A stretch of DNA of 33,204 nt, taken from positions 1 through 33,204 of the forward strand of contig JALHTP010000024.1 of assembly GCA_022865725.1 (NCBI GenBank). Direction: 5' to 3'. A model generated the notes under the pieces. That model was given only the letters and a program-made list of their open reading frames with translations. It did no database searches and was not told where the DNA came from. Origin of the DNA: Methyloceanibacter sp. (lineage in GTDB: Bacteria; Pseudomonadota; Alphaproteobacteria; Rhizobiales; Methyloligellaceae). Below, piece by piece: positions 30,056-33,204 of this stretch; positions within the stretch are counted from its first letter, which is position 1, and each line of letters begins with the position of its first letter. A program made the position numbers and the translations under genes.

Positions 30056-30673
30056 TCAGAACTCGATGCCTTCCTGCGCCTTCACGCCGGCCGCGAAATG
30101 GTGCTTCACCAGCGTCATCTCGGTGACGAGGTCGGCGGTTTCGATCAGCTCAGGCTTGGCGTTACGCCCGGTGACCACGACATGGAGGCCTGGCCGGCGC
30201 GCCTTGAGTGTGGCGATCACCCGGGCGAGATCGAGATAGTCGTAGCGGAGCGCGATATTCAGCTCATCGAGGATGACCAGGCCGAAGCTCGGGTCGGCCA
30301 TCAAGTCTTCCGCCTTCGCCCAGGCGCGCTCAGCCGCTTCGATGTCACGGGCGCGATCCTGGGTCTCCCAGGTGAAGCCCTCGCCCATCGTGTGCCAGGA
30401 GATCTGGTCGCCAAATTTCAGAAGTGCGTCGCGCTCGGCCGTGTGCCAGGCGCCCTTGATGAATTGCACCACGCCGACGCGCTTGCCCCTTCCGAGCATG
30501 CGGAGCGCGAGGCCGAAGGCCGCGGTGGACTTGCCCTTGCCGGTGCCGGTGTGGACGATGAGGAGTCCCTTCTCGACGGTCTTGCCGGCGACCTCCTCGT
30601 CCTGCACGGCTTTGCGCTTCGCCATCTTGGCGCGATGACGCTCGGCGTCCTTTTCGTCGACGGCCTTGGTCAT
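30056..30673 (-). CDS. cobO: Cob(I)yrinic acid a,c-diamide adenosyltransferase
   Basis: [39 protein letters not shown]. Confidence 0.96.
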   Translation of the reverse strand: MTKAVDEKDAERHRAKMAKRKAVQDEEVAGKTVEKGLLIVHTGTGKGKSTAAFGLALRMLGRGKRVGVVQFIKGAWHTAERDALLKFGDQISWHTMGEGFTWETQDRARDIEAAERAWAKAEDLMADPSFGLVILDELNIALRYDYLDLARVIATLKARRPGLHVVVTGRNAKPELIETADLVTEMTLVKHHFAAGVKAQEGIEF

Positions 30674-31206
30674 GGGCCTTTCACCGGAACCGGCAGACCC
30701 GCGACCATCATGACCACGCGTGTGGCCCGCGCCGCCAGCCTTTGGTTGAGGATGCCTTGCTTGTCGCGAAACCGGCGCGCGAGCGCGTTGTCAGGCACGA
30801 TGCCGAGGCCGACCTCGTTGGAGACCAACACGACCCCGCCATCCAGGCTGGACAAGACGGTTTCCAGATATTCGATCTCCTGGTCCATGTCGGCCTCCGC
30901 CAGCATGCGGTTGGAGAGCCAGAGGGTCAGGCAATCGACCAGCACCGCCGATCCTGCCGGCACAGCCGCAAGAGCCTTGGCAAGATCGTGCGGCGCTTCG
31001 ACGGTCCGCCATGCGGCATCGCGCCTTGCCCTGTGAGCCGCTATTCGTTCGGCCATCTCGTCGTCCATTGCCTCGGCCGTCGCCACATAAATCCAAGGCG
31101 GCGGATAGGTCGCGATCAGCCACTCGGCATAGCGGCTCTTGCCTGAGCGCGCGCCGCCGAGCACGAGGGTCAACAGCCCCTGCCCGGCGGCGTCACGACG
31201 TGCCAT
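30670..31206 (-). CDS. cobP: Bifunctional adenosylcobinamide kinase/guanylyltransferase
   Basis: LTLVLGGARSGKSRYAEWLI; VLVDCLTLWLSNRM; VLVSNEVGLGIVP. Confidence 0.95.
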   Translation of the reverse strand: MARRDAAGQGLLTLVLGGARSGKSRYAEWLIATYPPPWIYVATAEAMDDEMAERIAAHRARRDAAWRTVEAPHDLAKALAAVPAGSAVLVDCLTLWLSNRMLAEADMDQEIEYLETVLSSLDGGVVLVSNEVGLGIVPDNALARRFRDKQGILNQRLAARATRVVMMVAGLPVPVKGP

Positions 31207-31209
31207 GGC

Positions 31210-31938
31210 TCAGCTTGCGTGGACGAAGCGTCCCCGGAACAGCCCGGCCATTCCGCCGAGCAGCACCCAGAACAGGAGGGTCGTCACCACCACGGCGACG
31301 ACGAAGCTGTGATGCAAACCCTCGGGGATCGGCGTCGCGAAGCTTGCCGGCTGCGGCGCGCCGATCAGATGCGGCACTACCAGCAGAGCAATCGCGGCAA
31401 GGACCGCGACAAGAGACCGCTGATAAACCAAGAGGCCGAGAGCAATCGCCGCGCAGAGCGCGGTTGCGACCCACCAAAGCTGACGCGGAGCAAGTTCCGC
31501 CGCCGGCATGGCTGGAAGCTCGGGCGGGAGGCCAAGGCCTGGCGCGAGCGTGAACACGGCAAAGCCGGCCAAGCCCCAGAACACGCCTTGCCGCCAATCC
31601 TTGATGCCGCCGAACAATTCGCTCGCGGCGATCAGCAGAAGCGCGAAACCGATGCCGGTGACGATGTTGGCGGCGACCGAGAAGGCCGTCCGCTCGAAGC
31701 CGTCGGCAGGGGCCCAGCCTTCCTCCTCGGCTGCCCCGGAAGCTGCCTCGCCATGCGAATGCGCCGACGCGGCGGCCTGGTCGCCATGGTCGTGGGCAGG
31801 CGCTCCGGCGCCTTGCTCATAAACCTCGGCTTTGAGGATGAGCGGAACGGTGGTGAGCTGCTGCGCGACCGTCATGCCAAGTCCGGCGATGGCGCCGGCG
31901 ATGGCTGCAACGAGAACGATGTTGCGAAAATAATCCAT
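31210..31938 (-). CDS. cbtA: CbtA, predicted cobalt transporter subunit
   Basis: Multi-TM protein with His-rich loop following a CbtB-like ORF in a cob operon. Confidence 0.88.
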   Translation of the reverse strand: MDYFRNIVLVAAIAGAIAGLGMTVAQQLTTVPLILKAEVYEQGAGAPAHDHGDQAAASAHSHGEAASGAAEEEGWAPADGFERTAFSVAANIVTGIGFALLLIAASELFGGIKDWRQGVFWGLAGFAVFTLAPGLGLPPELPAMPAAELAPRQLWWVATALCAAIALGLLVYQRSLVAVLAAIALLVVPHLIGAPQPASFATPIPEGLHHSFVVAVVVTTLLFWVLLGGMAGLFRGRFVHAS

Positions 31939-31950
31939 GTCGCGCCCTCC

Positions 31951-32148
31951 TTAGTGGCAAGGAAAGGACATCGAATGGCGATAGTCGTGCGCGGCGTTGT
32001 GCACCGCCTCGATGTGGGAAAAGCCCACACCGCCGACGATGAAAATGCCGAGCAGGGCGGCGGCAAAGATCGAAATGACGCGCGCGGTCGTCAGTGCGAT
32101 GGCGGCGTCGTTGGCGCCACCGGCAAATTTGGTCGGTAACATGCTCAT
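31951..32148 (-). CDS. cbtB: CbtB, predicted cobalt transporter small subunit
   Basis: Single TM plus FSHIEAVHNAAHDYRHSMSFPCH C-terminal His motif. Confidence 0.9.
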   Translation of the reverse strand: MSMLPTKFAGGANDAAIALTTARVISIFAAALLGIFIVGGVGFSHIEAVHNAAHDYRHSMSFPCH

Positions 32149-32193
32149 CTTGATCCCCCTGCGCCCTCCACCCGAGGGCACGGTTAAGGTTGA

Positions 32194-32372
32194 GCCGACG
32201 GCAGGTCTCCTGGCTCGCGGGTCAAAGCCTTCCCTCGGCCTTCCCGGAGCGGATGGCTCCAGTGGCAGGTGGAGGGGCGCTCGCCGCTTACAGTTGCGGG
32301 GGCAGCCGCGGAATTGGGTAAACCCTCACCGCGTTCCCTTTTACGTCCCGCCTCATGCGGGAACCGACGACG
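32194..32372 (-). promoter_or_regulatory. Cobalamin riboswitch upstream of cbtBA-cobPOQ
   Basis: Reverse strand contains AAAAGGGAACGCGGTGA..., GCTGCCCCCGCAACTGTAAGCGGCGAGC, CCGCGAGCCAGGAGACCTGCCGTCGGC. Confidence 0.95.
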
Positions 32373-32377
32373 CGAGG

Positions 32378-32405
32378 ACTATAGCTGCCTTCCCGCGCTT
32401 CGCAA
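32378..32405 (-). promoter_or_regulatory. Candidate promoter for minus riboswitch (TTGCGA-N16-TATAGT)
   Basis: Spacing predicts a start near 32372, at the riboswitch 5' edge. Confidence 0.45.
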
Positions 32406-32425
32406 GCGCGCAGACCCAGAGCGCA

Positions 32426-32455
32426 TTGACAAAGCGGCTGGTGGCCGCCTTAAGT
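32426..32455 (+). promoter_or_regulatory. Candidate promoter for plus riboswitch (TTGACA-N18-TTAAGT)
   Basis: Perfect -35; predicted start near 32462, at the riboswitch 5' edge. Confidence 0.5.
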
Positions 32456-32462
32456 GGCCCCG

Positions 32463-32633
32463 ATCGACGGTCTCTCGAATGAGAGCGAAGAGGGAACGCG
32501 GTACGGGGTGTCCCCTAAATCCGCGGCTGCCCCCGCAACTGTAAGCGGCGAGCCGGAGTCACAGAGCCACTGGGGAGGACCCCGGGAAGGCGGCGAAGGC
32601 TGAGACCCGCGAGCCAGGAGACCTACCGTCGAT
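32463..32633 (+). promoter_or_regulatory. Second cobalamin riboswitch, upstream of DUF1636 gene
   Basis: P1 ATCGACGGT/ACCGTCGAT; GAGGGAACGCGGT; GCTGCCCCCGCAACTGTAAGCGGCGAGC; CCGCGAGCCAGGAGACC. Confidence 0.96.
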
Positions 32634-32760
32634 TCTGGTCGCTCGCCGGGCGGGGTGCCTCGGAGCGGTTGGTTCGTTGGCGGCCGGTCCGGCTTAAGGG
32701 CATGTCCGCCGTCACAGCACCCTTGAAGTCGCGGCGAACCATTTTAGGAGCGGCGTCAGG

Positions 32761-33186
32761 GTGACTCTCTCCGACACCGAAGAGGACGAGGATCGAGCAA
32801 TCGAGGCGGCAACCTCGATGACGATCTATGTCTGCATCACCTGTAGGCGCGCCGGCGATCCCGAAGACGGCGTGCGCCCCGGCCTGCTCCTGGCGCGCGC
32901 GACGGCCCGCGCCGCCGACGGCACTGGCGTCGTCGTGCGGCGGGTCCGCTGCTTGGCCAATTGCAGCCGCGCTCTCAGCGCGGCGATCAGGCGCAAGGAG
33001 GGTTGGACTTACATATTCGGCGGGCTCGACGAGGGGCGGGATGCCGAGGCGCTGATCGAAGGCGCGAGGCTTTTTGCGCGAGCGAGCGACGGCCTCATGC
33101 CCTGGCGCGGGCGTCCTGAGATTCTGAAGCGCGGGCTGATCGCGCGCGTGCCCCCCATCGATTTCGAGGAGGAGGAGCGCGAATGA
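32761..33186 (+). CDS. DUF1636 family predicted metal-binding protein (cobalamin-locus associated)
   Basis: TIYVCITCRRAG ... VRRVRCLANCSRALSAAIRRKEGWTYIFGGLD; alternative start ATG 32818. Confidence 0.85.
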   Translation: MTLSDTEEDEDRAIEAATSMTIYVCITCRRAGDPEDGVRPGLLLARATARAADGTGVVVRRVRCLANCSRALSAAIRRKEGWTYIFGGLDEGRDAEALIEGARLFARASDGLMPWRGRPEILKRGLIARVPPIDFEEEERE

Positions 33187-33204
33187 GCGCGCCGCTTGCC
33201 CGCA
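33183..33204 (+). CDS. Start of next ORF, ATGA overlap with DUF1636 gene (possibly cobW; truncated)
   Basis: ATGAGCGCGCCGCTTGCCCGCA at window end; identity is positional inference. Confidence 0.4.

Noticed and set aside
28639-30126. 495-aa plus-strand ORF
   Set aside because: Shadow ORF antisense to cobQ.
29810-31036. 408-aa plus-strand ORF
   Set aside because: Antisense to cobQ/cobO/cobP; composition typical of a GC-rich shadow frame.

Overview
GC-rich, Rhizobiales-like alphaproteobacterial chromosome segment. Most of the window is core genome. In order: comM/YifB-like C-terminus; hybrid histidine kinase; OlsB-like acyltransferase; heat-shock cluster hrcA-grpE-(alkB/methyltransferase)-dnaK-dnaJ; AI-2E family permease; FMN reductase; pyrF; YggU/YggT; tRNA-Ala(CGC); SDR; NHEJ cluster ku-ligD; secreted caspase-like protein; a ~3.5 kb accessory strip at ~21.95-25.4 kb; extensin-like lipoprotein; cobalamin block cobC/cobD/cobQ/cobO/cobP/cbtA/cbtB, with two divergent cobalamin riboswitches and a DUF1636 gene. 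Observations most worth a second look: (1) ligD is split at an A9 run by exactly a -1 shift, with a GC-rich hairpin just downstream. It is either a dnaX-like programmed frameshift/slippage or a homopolymer error. (2) A leader at 21958-22152 carries a full-length Shine-Dalgarno (exact reverse complement of the 16S 3' end) and, 38 nt later, a 9-nt anti-SD mimic that can sequester it, around a 21-aa ORF. (3) The accessory strip holds several micro-ORFs below 60 aa (absent from the supplied ORF track), punctuated by near-identical UUCG terminators. (4) Two B12 riboswitches diverge from a ~90-bp promoter region. All calls come from reading the sequence; no searches were run.
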